17,054 bases of DNA, from assembly GCA_963621145.1 (NCBI GenBank), contig CAVFDI010000038.1:1-17054 (forward strand). The letters run 5' to 3'. Below, piece after piece: positions 1-7,516 of the stretch (position 1 is its first letter; every line of letters begins with the position of its first letter). The notes beneath the pieces were generated by a model. It was given only the letters and a program-made list of their open reading frames with translations, ran no database searches and was not told the origin of the DNA. Made by a program: the position numbers and the translations under genes. Source of the stretch: W0P28-013 sp963621145 (GTDB taxonomy: Bacteria > Bacteroidota > Bacteroidia > Bacteroidales > Paludibacteraceae).

Positions 1-117
1 AATTGCTTCAATTTCTATACAGAGTTGAAGCATTTGATTTTGAGGTAAAGTAAAATTAGACCAAAAATTGACCTCCGAAAAAAGCGGATTTCGAGTCGAT
101 AGTTGATTTTCTTTTCC

Positions 118-384
118 TTACCTGCAAGGTGGCCAATGCCGCCAACTTCTTTTTGCGCACTTTGTTTCTATTTTGTATGTGTCAATAGCAGGGGAAGACA
201 TTGCTTCCTCTGTACTGTTATATGCCGTTTGAACACGGCTGCGTAATTCGTCGGTAGTTAGATTCGTTTGCGGAACTCTACCCTTATCCGCTTCGTCGGC
301 TGAGGCGTAGTATTCTACGTAGTAACGTTCGGTGTCTGTTTCTCCTCCACTTGCAAAGGTAGCATTATTTTCTGCATCTACCAA
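118..384 (-). CDS. Doubtful small reading frame, unrecognised
   Basis: I do not recognise this 88-residue product. It is acidic and polar in the middle and ends in a Cys/Trp-rich tail (KRSWRHWPPCR). It has no clear motif, signal peptide or membrane segment. The only upstream start is TTG; the first internal ATG is about residue 62. It is in the same frame as the antitoxin-like gene at 418-657, separated only by that gene's TAA and 11 further sense codons, so it could be a readthrough or decayed 3' extension. A near-perfect Bacteroidetes promoter (354-384) lies over its first codons, which argues against this start. A toxin would be expected here, but I see no RelE-like features. It may be non-coding or a remnant. 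An 8 bp inverted repeat (4-11 and 25-32) further downstream could end the transcript. Confidence 0.2.
   Translation of the reverse strand: MVDAENNATFASGGETDTERYYVEYYASADEADKGRVPQTNLTTDELRSRVQTAYNSTEEAMSSPAIDTYKIETKCAKRSWRHWPPCR
354..384 (-). promoter_or_regulatory. Bacteroidetes-type promoter reading leftward
   Basis: On the minus strand, TTG (384-382) is followed by a 20 bp spacer and then TACCTTTG (361-354). This matches the -33/-7 consensus (TTG, 19-21 bp, TAnnTTTG) of the Bacteroidetes primary sigma factor. Transcription would start near 347 and run left toward position 1. It sits inside a doubtful reading frame, so either that frame begins elsewhere or the transcript is non-coding. Confidence 0.5.
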
Positions 385-417
385 TTTTTCTGCAAATTTT
401 TTCCTTACTTTTTTCCC

Positions 418-657
418 TTATTTAAATCCGCCAACGGGTATCCCATTCTTTTGAAACATATCTTCCACACTTTCGTAATGGTTTATTTTCCCTTCTCTAG
501 CCTCTTGCATCGATATTTCCACCTCAGTTAATTTTCGCGAGCCAACCGTTTTTTTCGAAGGGGTTGCCACTACCTTTGCACCCAAAGATACGAACAAATC
601 GAGCGCTTTTTTCATTGTGCTGTTACGAGCATCATATTCTAAAGTTACCATTGCCAT
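418..657 (-). CDS. Small antitoxin-like protein (RelB/DUF2683-like)
   Basis: The product has 79 residues and starts at an ATG. It begins with a strand-like MVTLEYDARN segment and a helix (KKALDLFVSLGA). A basic middle follows, then a helix with EAREGK and a C-terminal YESVEDMFQKNGI. This arrangement is common among short Bacteroidetes antitoxins paired with RelE/ParE-type toxins. The assignment rests on general resemblance, not on a diagnostic motif. The usual toxin partner would overlap or directly follow the stop at 418, but the sequence there encodes nothing recognisable as RelE. It is therefore a solitary antitoxin, a pair whose toxin has decayed, or an unrelated small regulator. Its own promoter (682-713) lies 25 bp upstream and diverges from murB. 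Base composition is more AT-rich than in the neighbouring housekeeping genes. Confidence 0.6.
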   Translation of the reverse strand: MAMVTLEYDARNSTMKKALDLFVSLGAKVVATPSKKTVGSRKLTEVEISMQEAREGKINHYESVEDMFQKNGIPVGGFK

Positions 658-681
658 AGTTGTGCATTATTAAACTCATCA

Positions 682-713
682 CAAAGATACGGATAATTCT
701 ACAAAAAACACAA
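682..713 (-). promoter_or_regulatory. Promoter of the antitoxin-like gene
   Basis: On the minus strand, TTG (713-711), a 21 bp spacer and TATCTTTG (689-682) match the Bacteroidetes -33/-7 consensus. The predicted start near 675 leaves a leader of about 18 nt before the ATG at 657. The site lies back to back with the murB promoter, so the two genes are divergently transcribed. Confidence 0.65.
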
Positions 714-763
714 GTTTTTCCGCACACGTCCTCGCGCAAGAGTGGCGTTCTTCATTTTTTTTG

Positions 764-771
764 TACCTTTG
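764..771 (+). promoter_or_regulatory. -7 element of the murB promoter
   Basis: TACCTTTG matches the Bacteroidetes -7 consensus TAnnTTTG and lies 20 bp before the murB ATG at 792. No good -33 TTG is present at 19-21 bp upstream (the DNA there reads AGTGG), so the promoter looks half-consensus. The predicted start near 778 gives a leader of only about 14 nt. Its position also rules out translation starting at the upstream in-frame TTG at 660. Confidence 0.55.
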
Positions 772-791
772 CACAAAATTCCGCTGAAAAA

Positions 792-1799
792 ATGAGTTTC
801 AACATAAAGAACAACTACTCGCTACTGCATCACAACACTTTTGGCATGAATGTGCAAGCGCACCACTTTGTGGAATACGACAACGTCGACAGTCTGCGCG
901 AATTTCTTACCGCACACCACAACGAACGCTTGCTACACATTGGCGCAGGCAGTAACTTGTTGTTTACCAACGATTTCGATGGATATATTCTGCACAGCGA
1001 CATCAAATTTTGCGAAAAAATATCCGAAAACGACGACCTTGTACTGATGCGTGTAGGCAGCGGCGTGGTGTGGGACGATTTTTGTGCCGAAATGTGCGCT
1101 GCAAACCTAGGCGGAACCGAGAATCTATCGTACATTCCAGGCGAAGTGGGAGCCAGCGCAGTGCAAAACATTGGTGCGTATGGTGCCGAGGTGGCAGACA
1201 TCATCTACCAAGTCGAGACCATAGAGATTGCCACTGGCAAAAGTCGCATTTTTCAGAATTCGGAGTGCCAATATGGTTACCGACAAAGCATTTTCAAAGA
1301 TGAGTTGAAGGGAAAATACATCGTTACTGCGGTGGTTTTCCGTTTGGCAAAAAAGCCCACGTTGCGGCTCGACTATGGCAATCTGCGCACTTATCTGCAA
1401 CACATTGCGCAGCCAACCATCAGCAACGTGCGCCAAGCCGTCATCGACATTCGCAAGCAAAAACTGCCCGAGCCGTCGGAACTAGGCAGCGCTGGCAGCT
1501 TTTTCAAAAATCCAATTGTAAGCGAAGCAAAAGCCAACGCACTTTTGGCAGAAAACGCCGCCATGCCACACTACACGGCAGACAATGGAGTAAAAATTCC
1601 TGCGGCTTGGCTCATCGAGCAATGCGGTTGGAAAGGGCGCACACTTGGCGGCGCTGCCGTCTACGAGAAACAGCCATTGGTGCTGATAAACAAAAATCAC
1701 GCAACGCCCGCTGATATTCAACAACTTGCACAGCAAATAGTCGATTCGATACAAGAAAAATTCGGCATAAAAATAGAGCCAGAAGTGAATTATATTTAA
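792..1799 (+). CDS. murB: UDP-N-acetylenolpyruvoylglucosamine reductase MurB
   Basis: MurB is the cytoplasmic FAD enzyme that uses NADPH to reduce UDP-GlcNAc-enolpyruvate to UDP-MurNAc, the second committed step of peptidoglycan precursor synthesis. The product has 335 residues, normal for type I MurB. Visible landmarks are the N-terminal NYSLLHHNTFG, the FAD-binding GAGSNLL (51-57), IPGEVGASAVQNIGAYG (115-131), the YGYRQS loop with the conserved Arg (R164), GSAGSFFKNP with the catalytic-type Ser (S236), and IEPEVNYI at the C terminus with the conserved Glu. I chose the ATG at 792 because MurB homology begins right after it and a -7 element lies at 764-771; an in-frame TTG at 660 would add 44 unrelated residues. 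murA follows after 94 bp on the same strand, so the two probably form one unit. Confidence 0.96.
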   Translation: MSFNIKNNYSLLHHNTFGMNVQAHHFVEYDNVDSLREFLTAHHNERLLHIGAGSNLLFTNDFDGYILHSDIKFCEKISENDDLVLMRVGSGVVWDDFCAEMCAANLGGTENLSYIPGEVGASAVQNIGAYGAEVADIIYQVETIEIATGKSRIFQNSECQYGYRQSIFKDELKGKYIVTAVVFRLAKKPTLRLDYGNLRTYLQHIAQPTISNVRQAVIDIRKQKLPEPSELGSAGSFFKNPIVSEAKANALLAENAAMPHYTADNGVKIPAAWLIEQCGWKGRTLGGAAVYEKQPLVLINKNHATPADIQQLAQQIVDSIQEKFGIKIEPEVNYI

Positions 1800-1893
1800 A
1801 GCCACACTTTCGAAACTTTATGGATTTTTTACTTTTCACTTTCTACTTTTTACTAATTAAACAATTGAAAATTAAGCAATTAGATAATTAACA

Positions 1894-3201
1894 ATGTCAT
1901 CATTCATCATCGAAGGCGGACACACGCTGCACGGAGCCATAACGCCACAAGGAGCCAAAAACGAAGCGCTGCAAATAATCTGCGCCACAGTGCTAACCGA
2001 CGAGCCAGTCGAGATTGAAAACATTCCCGACATTCTCGATGTGAACAATCTGATTCAGCTGCTGCGCGACATGGGCGTAAGCGTTGAACAGTTGGGCAAA
2101 GGTCATTTTCGCTTTTGCGCACGCTCGCTCGATACGGCATTTCTCGAAAGCGACACTTTTCTGGCAAAATGCGCCAAACTGCGCGGCTCGGTAATGCTCA
2201 TCGGACCGCTCACAGCGCGCCTCGGACATGTGATTTATGCCAAACCTGGCGGCGACAAAATTGGCAGGCGACGTTTAGACACGCACTTTGTAGGCATACA
2301 AAAATTGGGCGCAACACTCACCTACAATCAGTCTAAACAGGCCTACGAACTCACATCGAACGGGTTGCGCGGCACCTACATGCTGCTCGACGAAGCCTCG
2401 GTAACTGGCACAGCCAACATAGTGATGGCCGCCGTGCTAGCACAAGGCACCACCACCATCTACAACGCCGCCTGCGAGCCCTATCTGCAGCAACTTTGCA
2501 AGATGTTGAACGCCATGGGAGCGAAGATTTCGGGCATAGCATCGAATCTGCTCACAATCGAGGGCGTGAGCGCACTGCACGGAACGAAACACCGCATTCT
2601 GCCCGATATGATTGAAGTGGGAAGTTTCATTGGCATGGCCGCAATGACAGGCAGCGAACTGACAATAAAAAGTGTGTCGTACCAGAACCTCGGCATCATA
2701 CCCGACAGTTTCCGACGCATGGGCATAAAAGTGGAACAGCAAGGCGACGACATTCACATTCCAGCACAATCGACCTACGAAATTGAGTCGTTTCTCGATG
2801 GCTCCATTCTGACGCTTGCCGATGCACCTTGGCCTGGACTCACGCCAGATCTGCTAAGCGTGTTGCTGGTGGTGGGAACGCAAGCCAAAGGCAGCGTGCT
2901 GATTCACCAAAAAATGTTCGAAAGCCGCCTATTTTTCGTCGATAAGCTGATTGACATGGGCGCGCAGATAATTCTTTGCGACCCGCACCGCGCTGTAGTC
3001 ATTGGCCACGACCACAAAATTCGCCTGCGCCCAAACAACATGACTTCGCCCGACATTCGTGCGGGCATTGCGCTGCTCATTGCCGCCATGAGTGCCGATG
3101 GCGTGAGCCGCATCGACCACATCGATCAGATTGACCGCGGCTACGAAGACATCGAAAATCGCCTGAATGCCATCGGAGCGAAAATCAGAAGAGAAGAGTA
3201 A
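1894..3201 (+). CDS. murA: UDP-N-acetylglucosamine 1-carboxyvinyltransferase MurA (Asp-type active site)
   Basis: MurA transfers enolpyruvate from PEP to UDP-GlcNAc in the cytoplasm, the first committed step of peptidoglycan synthesis and the reaction just before MurB. The 435-residue product has the normal EPT-fold length. It shows QGAKNEAL with K22/N23, the flexible loop PGGDKIGRRR (118-127), PWPGLTPD with the catalytic-type Asp D319, and the C-terminal DIRAG and IDRGYEDIENRL elements. At the position of the usual catalytic Cys (Cys115 in E. coli) there is Asp (D121, codon 2254-2256). That replacement is known from other MurA enzymes and is associated with fosfomycin insensitivity. The upstream gap has no promoter I recognise and carries repeat words such as CTTTTCACTT (1832-1841). 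Cotranscription with murB is likely. Confidence 0.96.
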   Translation: MSSFIIEGGHTLHGAITPQGAKNEALQIICATVLTDEPVEIENIPDILDVNNLIQLLRDMGVSVEQLGKGHFRFCARSLDTAFLESDTFLAKCAKLRGSVMLIGPLTARLGHVIYAKPGGDKIGRRRLDTHFVGIQKLGATLTYNQSKQAYELTSNGLRGTYMLLDEASVTGTANIVMAAVLAQGTTTIYNAACEPYLQQLCKMLNAMGAKISGIASNLLTIEGVSALHGTKHRILPDMIEVGSFIGMAAMTGSELTIKSVSYQNLGIIPDSFRRMGIKVEQQGDDIHIPAQSTYEIESFLDGSILTLADAPWPGLTPDLLSVLLVVGTQAKGSVLIHQKMFESRLFFVDKLIDMGAQIILCDPHRAVVIGHDHKIRLRPNNMTSPDIRAGIALLIAAMSADGVSRIDHIDQIDRGYEDIENRLNAIGAKIRREE

Positions 3202-3208
3202 AAAATTG

Positions 3209-3237
3209 TTTCTAGATTTCTAATTTCTAGATTTCTA
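3209..3237 (+). repeat. Intergenic direct repeat, 14 bp x2
   Basis: TTTCTAGATTTCTA occurs perfectly at 3209-3222 and 3224-3237, with one base between the copies. The unit contains the palindrome TCTAGA. It fills most of the 62 bp gap between murA and the fusion gene. No promoter or terminator is evident in this gap. Confidence 0.8.
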
Positions 3238-3263
3238 GTTCGCCATACAACCTTAAAAAGATA

Positions 3264-4946
3264 ATGAAGCCAACTATCGGAATATCAGCCAATTACAAGG
3301 ACGGAACTTCACGCATTGCCGACGCTTATGTGCAGGCAGTGGCGCTGGCAGGTGGCATTCCGCTGCTCATTCCCGTACTCGACGACGAAGCCGCACTCGC
3401 CACAATCATCGACCAAATCGACGGTCTTGTGCTGAGCGGCGGTGCCGACATCGATCCGAAATATTTTGGCGAAGAAACATTGCCACAATGCGGCACAATA
3501 GTGCCTGAGCGCGACCAATACGACCTGCGGCTCATCACACACGCGCGGCGACTGCAAACGCCCATTCTCGGTATCTGTCGCGGCATGCAAGTGCTGAATG
3601 TGCAGATGGGCGGTTCGCTCTATCAGGACATCGACACGCAATGCGCCAACCCGCTGCGCCACGACCAACAACTCACGCCACGCACCACGCCAACACACGC
3701 CATTAAGATTGAAAAAGAGACAAAACTGGCGAAAATAATCGGCACTAACTCACTGATGGTCAATACATTTCATCATCAAGCGGTGAAAGCTGTTGCGTCC
3801 ACACTGCGCCAAGCAGCGGCAAGCAACGATGGCATTTGCGAAGCGATAGAATCGCCCGACTACCCAATAATTGGCGTGCAATGGCACCCCGAAAATCTCA
3901 CTTTGGCTGGATTTGCAGAGCATCGCGCGCTGTTCGAATGGCTCGTTGGCGAAGCCGAAATTCATCACCAAGCAAAAGAGATTCACAGCAAATTTGTGTC
4001 GCTCGATTCGCACTGCGACACACCAATGGTCTACACCGACGGCATGGATTTTGGTCTGCGCAACGACAATGCTTTGGTCGATTTTGTGAAGATGACCGAA
4101 GGTCGCATCGACACCATATTTATGGCAGCATACATTCCGCAAAAAGAATTAGACGAAGCCTCCACCGCTGCGGCAACGAAACTGGCATTCGATACACTGC
4201 AACTCATTCATAATCAGGTAGATAGAAATTCAGCAAAAGCCTGCATCGCCACATCACCCAACGAGATTTTAGAGGCAAAACGCCACGGATTGAAAGCCGT
4301 AGTGCCTGTGATTGAAAATGGTTATGCCATCGGGCGCGACATTGCCAACATCGAGCGGTTTTGCCGCCTTGGCGTGCGCTACATCACACTGTGCCACAAC
4401 GGCGACAACCTGATTTGCGACAGCGCATCGCGCAGTCAGCATACGCACGGCGGCATCAGCTCATTTGGGCGCGAAGTGATAGCCGAAATGAACCGCCTCG
4501 GCATCATGGTCGACTTATCGCACGCTGGCGAAGAGAGTTTCTGGCAAGCGTTGGAGATTTCACGAAAGCCAATCATCTGCTCACACTCGTCGGCACGCGC
4601 ACTATGCGACCACCCACGCAACCTAACCGATGCGCAACTGCGCGCACTCGCGGCACAAGGCGGAGTTTGCCAAGTGTGCCTCTACGACGGCTTCTTGACC
4701 AAAAACGAAGGCACTGCAAGCGTACAAACGGCAGTCGATCACATCGAACACATCATCGAAGTGGCTGGAATAGACTGCGTGGGCATCGGCTCCGATTTCG
4801 ATGGCGGCGGCGAGATAAAAGGTTGTCGCGCCGAAAACGAAATTATCAACATCACCAAAGAACTGCTGCGCCGCGGCCACACCAACGACGAACTGCAAAA
4901 AATTCTTGGAGGGAACCTGCTGCGAGTGATGGAAAAAAATGCGTAA
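3264..4946 (+). CDS. Fusion: class I glutamine-amidotransferase-like hydrolase (C26/PuuD-like) + membrane dipeptidase (M19)
   Basis: One 560-residue frame carries two enzyme domains. Residues 1 to about 230 resemble gamma-glutamyl-gamma-aminobutyrate hydrolase (peptidase C26, PuuD-like), with LSGGADIDP, the nucleophile elbow GICRGMQ (C105) and GVQWHPE (H208, E210), so a full Cys-His-Glu triad is present. Residues 244-560 resemble renal/membrane dipeptidase (peptidase M19): SHCDT (H250, D252), a Glu ligand in VIENG (E351), VDLSHA (H420), SHSSAR (H441) and GSDFDG (D511), which are the expected zinc ligands and substrate Asp. I see no signal peptide or membrane segment, so it is probably cytoplasmic. 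The C26 half would cleave gamma-glutamyl amide bonds and the M19 half dipeptides. Sequential degradation of gamma-glutamyl or murein-derived peptides is my inference, encouraged by murB-murA upstream. Substrates are not shown by the sequence. Confidence 0.9.
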   Translation: MKPTIGISANYKDGTSRIADAYVQAVALAGGIPLLIPVLDDEAALATIIDQIDGLVLSGGADIDPKYFGEETLPQCGTIVPERDQYDLRLITHARRLQTPILGICRGMQVLNVQMGGSLYQDIDTQCANPLRHDQQLTPRTTPTHAIKIEKETKLAKIIGTNSLMVNTFHHQAVKAVASTLRQAAASNDGICEAIESPDYPIIGVQWHPENLTLAGFAEHRALFEWLVGEAEIHHQAKEIHSKFVSLDSHCDTPMVYTDGMDFGLRNDNALVDFVKMTEGRIDTIFMAAYIPQKELDEASTAAATKLAFDTLQLIHNQVDRNSAKACIATSPNEILEAKRHGLKAVVPVIENGYAIGRDIANIERFCRLGVRYITLCHNGDNLICDSASRSQHTHGGISSFGREVIAEMNRLGIMVDLSHAGEESFWQALEISRKPIICSHSSARALCDHPRNLTDAQLRALAAQGGVCQVCLYDGFLTKNEGTASVQTAVDHIEHIIEVAGIDCVGIGSDFDGGGEIKGCRAENEIINITKELLRRGHTNDELQKILGGNLLRVMEKNA

Positions 4947-4970
4947 GCAATTATCGAATCATTGAATGGT

Positions 4971-5029
4971 AGATTTCAGCACAAATTGCAGACGGTTGTG
5001 GAACCCGCAATTTGAAATCTGAAATTTTT
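4971..5029 (+). terminator. Composite hairpin with T tract, likely rho-independent terminator
   Basis: An outer 9 bp stem (4971-4979 with 5019-5027, one G-T pair), an inner 7 bp stem (AAATTGC 4983-4989 with GCAATTT 5007-5013) and a 4 bp apical stem (GGTT 4994-4997 with AACC 5002-5005, loop GTGG) stack with small interior loops. The structure ends in TTTTT (5025-5029). It begins 25 bp after the fusion gene's stop and ends 18 bp before the rpoN -7 element, so it probably ends the murB-murA-fusion transcript. Its 3' arm contains the dispersed word TTGAAATCTGAAA. Confidence 0.5.
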
Positions 5030-5046
5030 CCCTCAAGAAAAAAGAT

Positions 5047-5054
5047 TATCTTTG
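5047..5054 (+). promoter_or_regulatory. -7 element of the rpoN promoter
   Basis: TATCTTTG matches the Bacteroidetes -7 consensus, 38 bp before the GTG start of rpoN. The -33 region holds TTTTT (5025-5029) in place of a clean TTG, and it overlaps the end of the terminator-like hairpin. Start of transcription is expected near 5061. Confidence 0.5.
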
Positions 5055-5091
5055 CAAAAAAATTATCAGGAAAACTTTTTAACACCAAGCT

Positions 5092-6576
5092 GTGCTTAAT
5101 CTTCAACAAAAACTGAAACTGCAGCAGAAATTATCGCCTCAACAAATTCAGGTGATAAAAATGCTGGAATATCCCACCATCGAACTCGAAGAACGCATTC
5201 GCGAAGAGATGGAGGCCAACCCCGCACTCGACGAGGGCAAGCCCGATGCGCCCGAAAATGCCGAAAACGATGACGACTACAACGACACCTGCGACGAGGA
5301 ACACATGTCCGAAAACGATGGCGATGCCGACATGAACAACGACTTCGACCTGACCGAATACACTAGCGACGACGACATTCCCGACTACAAACTGCAGAGC
5401 CACAACCACTCGGTGAACGACAAAGAGATGGTCATGCCGCTGTCGGAGCAGGAGTCGTTTCACGAACACCTGAACAGTCAGTTGGAACTGATGCGCCTCG
5501 AACGCCGCGTGCTGGGACTTGCCACCTATTTTGTAGGAAATATCGACGACGACGGCTACTTGCGCCGCAGCTTAGAAAATATGCAAGACGATCTCGCCTT
5601 TCAATTTGGCATAGAAGCCACCGACGACGAGATGAAAAAAGCCCTCGAAGCCGTGCAAACGCTCGAACCTGCCGGCGTGGGCGCACGCGACCTGCAAGAG
5701 TGCCTCGTGCTGCAGCTGAAACACCGCACACAGACGCCCGACATACGCCATGCCATCGAGATAATCGAAAAATGGTTCGAACAATTCTCGAAACGGCAAT
5801 ACGACTACATTGCGCGCCGATTGGGCATCAGCGAAGACGAAATGCGCGCTGCCACAGCCGAAATTAAAAAACTCAACCCAAAACCTGGCAACGCCTATGC
5901 CACACAAACCGAACTGATGCAGTCGCAGATAACGCCCGATTTCATAGTCGAAAACGACAACGGACGGCTGCTCGTGTCGCTCAACAACGCCAACATTCCA
6001 GACCTGCGCGTGAGCCGCGACTACACCGACATGGTTACCGATTTCAAGGCCAACAAAGCCAATCAAACCAAACAAATGCGCGACGCCATCACCTTTGCCA
6101 AGCAAAAAATAGACGCAGCACAATGGTTCATCGACGCACTGCAACAGCGCAACATCACCCTGCTGAACACCATGAACGCCATTGTGGAACATCAGCGCGA
6201 ATATTTCCTCGAAGGCGACGAGACAAAACTGCGCCCCATGAGGCTGAAAGATATTGCCGAGCAAGTTGGCTACGATGTGTCGACCATTTCGCGCGTGAGC
6301 AACAGCAAATACGTGCAGACAAGTTTCGGCATTTTCCCGCTGAAGCACTTCTTTGTTGAGACCATGCAAACCACCGATGGCGGCGAGACATCGAACCGCG
6401 CCATCAAAAAAATCATCTCCGATTTGGTGGCTAGCGAAGACCCGCGCAACCCTGTGAACGACGACCAACTGACCGACTATCTACGCAAATCGGGGTTTGT
6501 GATAGCACGCCGCACCGTGGCAAAATATCGCGAACAACTCGGCATTCAAGTGGCACGACTGAGAAAAGAGATTTAA
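5092..6576 (+). CDS. rpoN: RNA polymerase sigma-54 factor RpoN
   Basis: Sigma-54 binds core RNA polymerase and directs it to -24/-12 promoters, which need an AAA+ activator to open. The 494-residue product shows all regions. The Gln/Leu-rich region I is at about 1-48 (LQQKLSPQQIQVIKMLE). A strongly acidic region II spans about 50-105. The core-binding domain follows, with LEPAGVGARDLQECL. A helix-turn-helix segment starts near residue 384 (RLKDIAEQVGYDVSTISRV). The signature RpoN box ARRTVAKYRE lies at 472-481. I take GTG at 5092 as the start because an in-frame stop lies just upstream (5080-5082) and region I begins at once. It has a likely promoter of its own and is preceded by a terminator-like hairpin. 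No activator gene is in the window, and I found no clear -24/-12 site. Confidence 0.96.
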   Translation: MLNLQQKLKLQQKLSPQQIQVIKMLEYPTIELEERIREEMEANPALDEGKPDAPENAENDDDYNDTCDEEHMSENDGDADMNNDFDLTEYTSDDDIPDYKLQSHNHSVNDKEMVMPLSEQESFHEHLNSQLELMRLERRVLGLATYFVGNIDDDGYLRRSLENMQDDLAFQFGIEATDDEMKKALEAVQTLEPAGVGARDLQECLVLQLKHRTQTPDIRHAIEIIEKWFEQFSKRQYDYIARRLGISEDEMRAATAEIKKLNPKPGNAYATQTELMQSQITPDFIVENDNGRLLVSLNNANIPDLRVSRDYTDMVTDFKANKANQTKQMRDAITFAKQKIDAAQWFIDALQQRNITLLNTMNAIVEHQREYFLEGDETKLRPMRLKDIAEQVGYDVSTISRVSNSKYVQTSFGIFPLKHFFVETMQTTDGGETSNRAIKKIISDLVASEDPRNPVNDDQLTDYLRKSGFVIARRTVAKYREQLGIQVARLRKEI

Positions 6577-6630
6577 TCAATTACCCAATTTCTCAATTAT
6601 CTAATTATCAATTGATTTTACCTTTTCACT

Positions 6631-6690
6631 TCTCACTGCTAACTACTCACTTCTAACTGCTAACTGCTCACTACTAACTACTCACTGATT
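6631..6690 (+). repeat. Short-period intergenic repeat (CTAACTACTCACT-type)
   Basis: The 60 bp before the DUF1460 gene is a degenerate run of CTAACT, CTCACT and TCTAACTGC words. The 13-mer CTAACTACTCACT is exact at 6639-6651 and 6674-6686. It lies next to AATTATCAATT (6603-6613) and CTTTTCACTT (6622-6631), words that recur in other gaps of this window. It is not a CRISPR: units are too short and there are no spacers. Confidence 0.75.
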
Positions 6691-7500
6691 ATGAGTGATT
6701 TTCGATTCATAATTCTCAGCGGTCTGCTACTCTTTTCGATTGCTGCATCGGCGACGAGCAACGATTCCATTTTTGCTGAATATCAGACGCGTTGCGCAGC
6801 CGACACCACTCTCGTGCAAATTGCAGAGCGGTTCATCGGCACGCCATACGTGGCTGGCACGCTCGAAGGCGACAGTGTGGAGCGGCTCAGGATTCGGCTC
6901 GATGCGTTCGACTGCGTAACATTCGTCGAGACCACACTCGCACTTTGGCGCAGCGGGCTGAAAAGTTATGACGATTTCGCCGCCGAACTGCAAAAAATAC
7001 GCTACCGCAATGGGAAAATCGACGGTTTTGCATCGCGCCTGCACTACACCACCGACTGGTTGCGCAACAACGCCTCGATGGGCATCGTCGAAAACATCAC
7101 GCAGCAACTCAGCACCCGCATGCTGCCGCTCGAATTGAATTTCATGACCAGTCATCGCGGTCGCTATCCCGCACTACGAAACGATTTCAAGCAACTCATC
7201 GCCATTCGTGATATAGAAAAATCGCTCAGTCACAAGCGCGGCAATTTTTTCGTTCCCAAGCGCGATGTAGCGCGCATCGACAGCCTCATTCCCGAAGGCG
7301 CCATCATTGCCATCACCACCAACATCGAAGGGCTCGACTGCGCACACATTGGTCTGGCCGTGAAACGCGATGGCGCAACGCATCTGCTGCACGCCTCGAG
7401 CAGTCAAAAACAGGTCTGCATCAGCAAAAAAACGCTGGCAGAATATCTTGCAGCGAACCAAAAATTCACTGGAATAATCGTTGCCGTGCCGAAAAAGTGA
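6691..7500 (+). CDS. DUF1460 family NlpC/P60-type muropeptide amidase, exported
   Basis: The 269-residue product starts with a Sec-type signal peptide: ILSGLLLFSIAASATS, with likely cleavage near residue 20-22. The mature part matches the DUF1460 family of Bacteroidetes, an NlpC/P60-like papain-fold group characterised in Bacteroides as a specific N-acetylmuramoyl-L-alanine amidase acting on cell-wall fragments. Visible landmarks are GTPYVAGTLE, the nucleophile FDCVTFVE (C75), RLHYTTDW (H118) and LDCAHIGLAV with the likely catalytic His (H219). The expected site of action is the periplasm or outer surface. The upstream gap is repeat-filled and no consensus promoter is visible, so transcription may run on from rpoN. 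tonB follows after 79 bp but has its own promoter. The family call is firm; the exact substrate here is inferred. Confidence 0.88.
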   Translation: MSDFRFIILSGLLLFSIAASATSNDSIFAEYQTRCAADTTLVQIAERFIGTPYVAGTLEGDSVERLRIRLDAFDCVTFVETTLALWRSGLKSYDDFAAELQKIRYRNGKIDGFASRLHYTTDWLRNNASMGIVENITQQLSTRMLPLELNFMTSHRGRYPALRNDFKQLIAIRDIEKSLSHKRGNFFVPKRDVARIDSLIPEGAIIAITTNIEGLDCAHIGLAVKRDGATHLLHASSSQKQVCISKKTLAEYLAANQKFTGIIVAVPKK

Positions 7501-7516
7501 GAAAAAAGTCCGAAAA

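Noticed and set aside
660..791. Upstream TTG start extending MurB by 44 residues
   Set aside because: The extension has no MurB homology, the start is not ATG, and the likely murB -7 element (764-771) lies inside it.
6575..6617. AATCAATT/AATTGATT inverted repeat after rpoN as a terminator
   Set aside because: Arms are only 8 AT-only base pairs with a 27 nt loop, too weak to call. It also overlaps the common intergenic repeat words.
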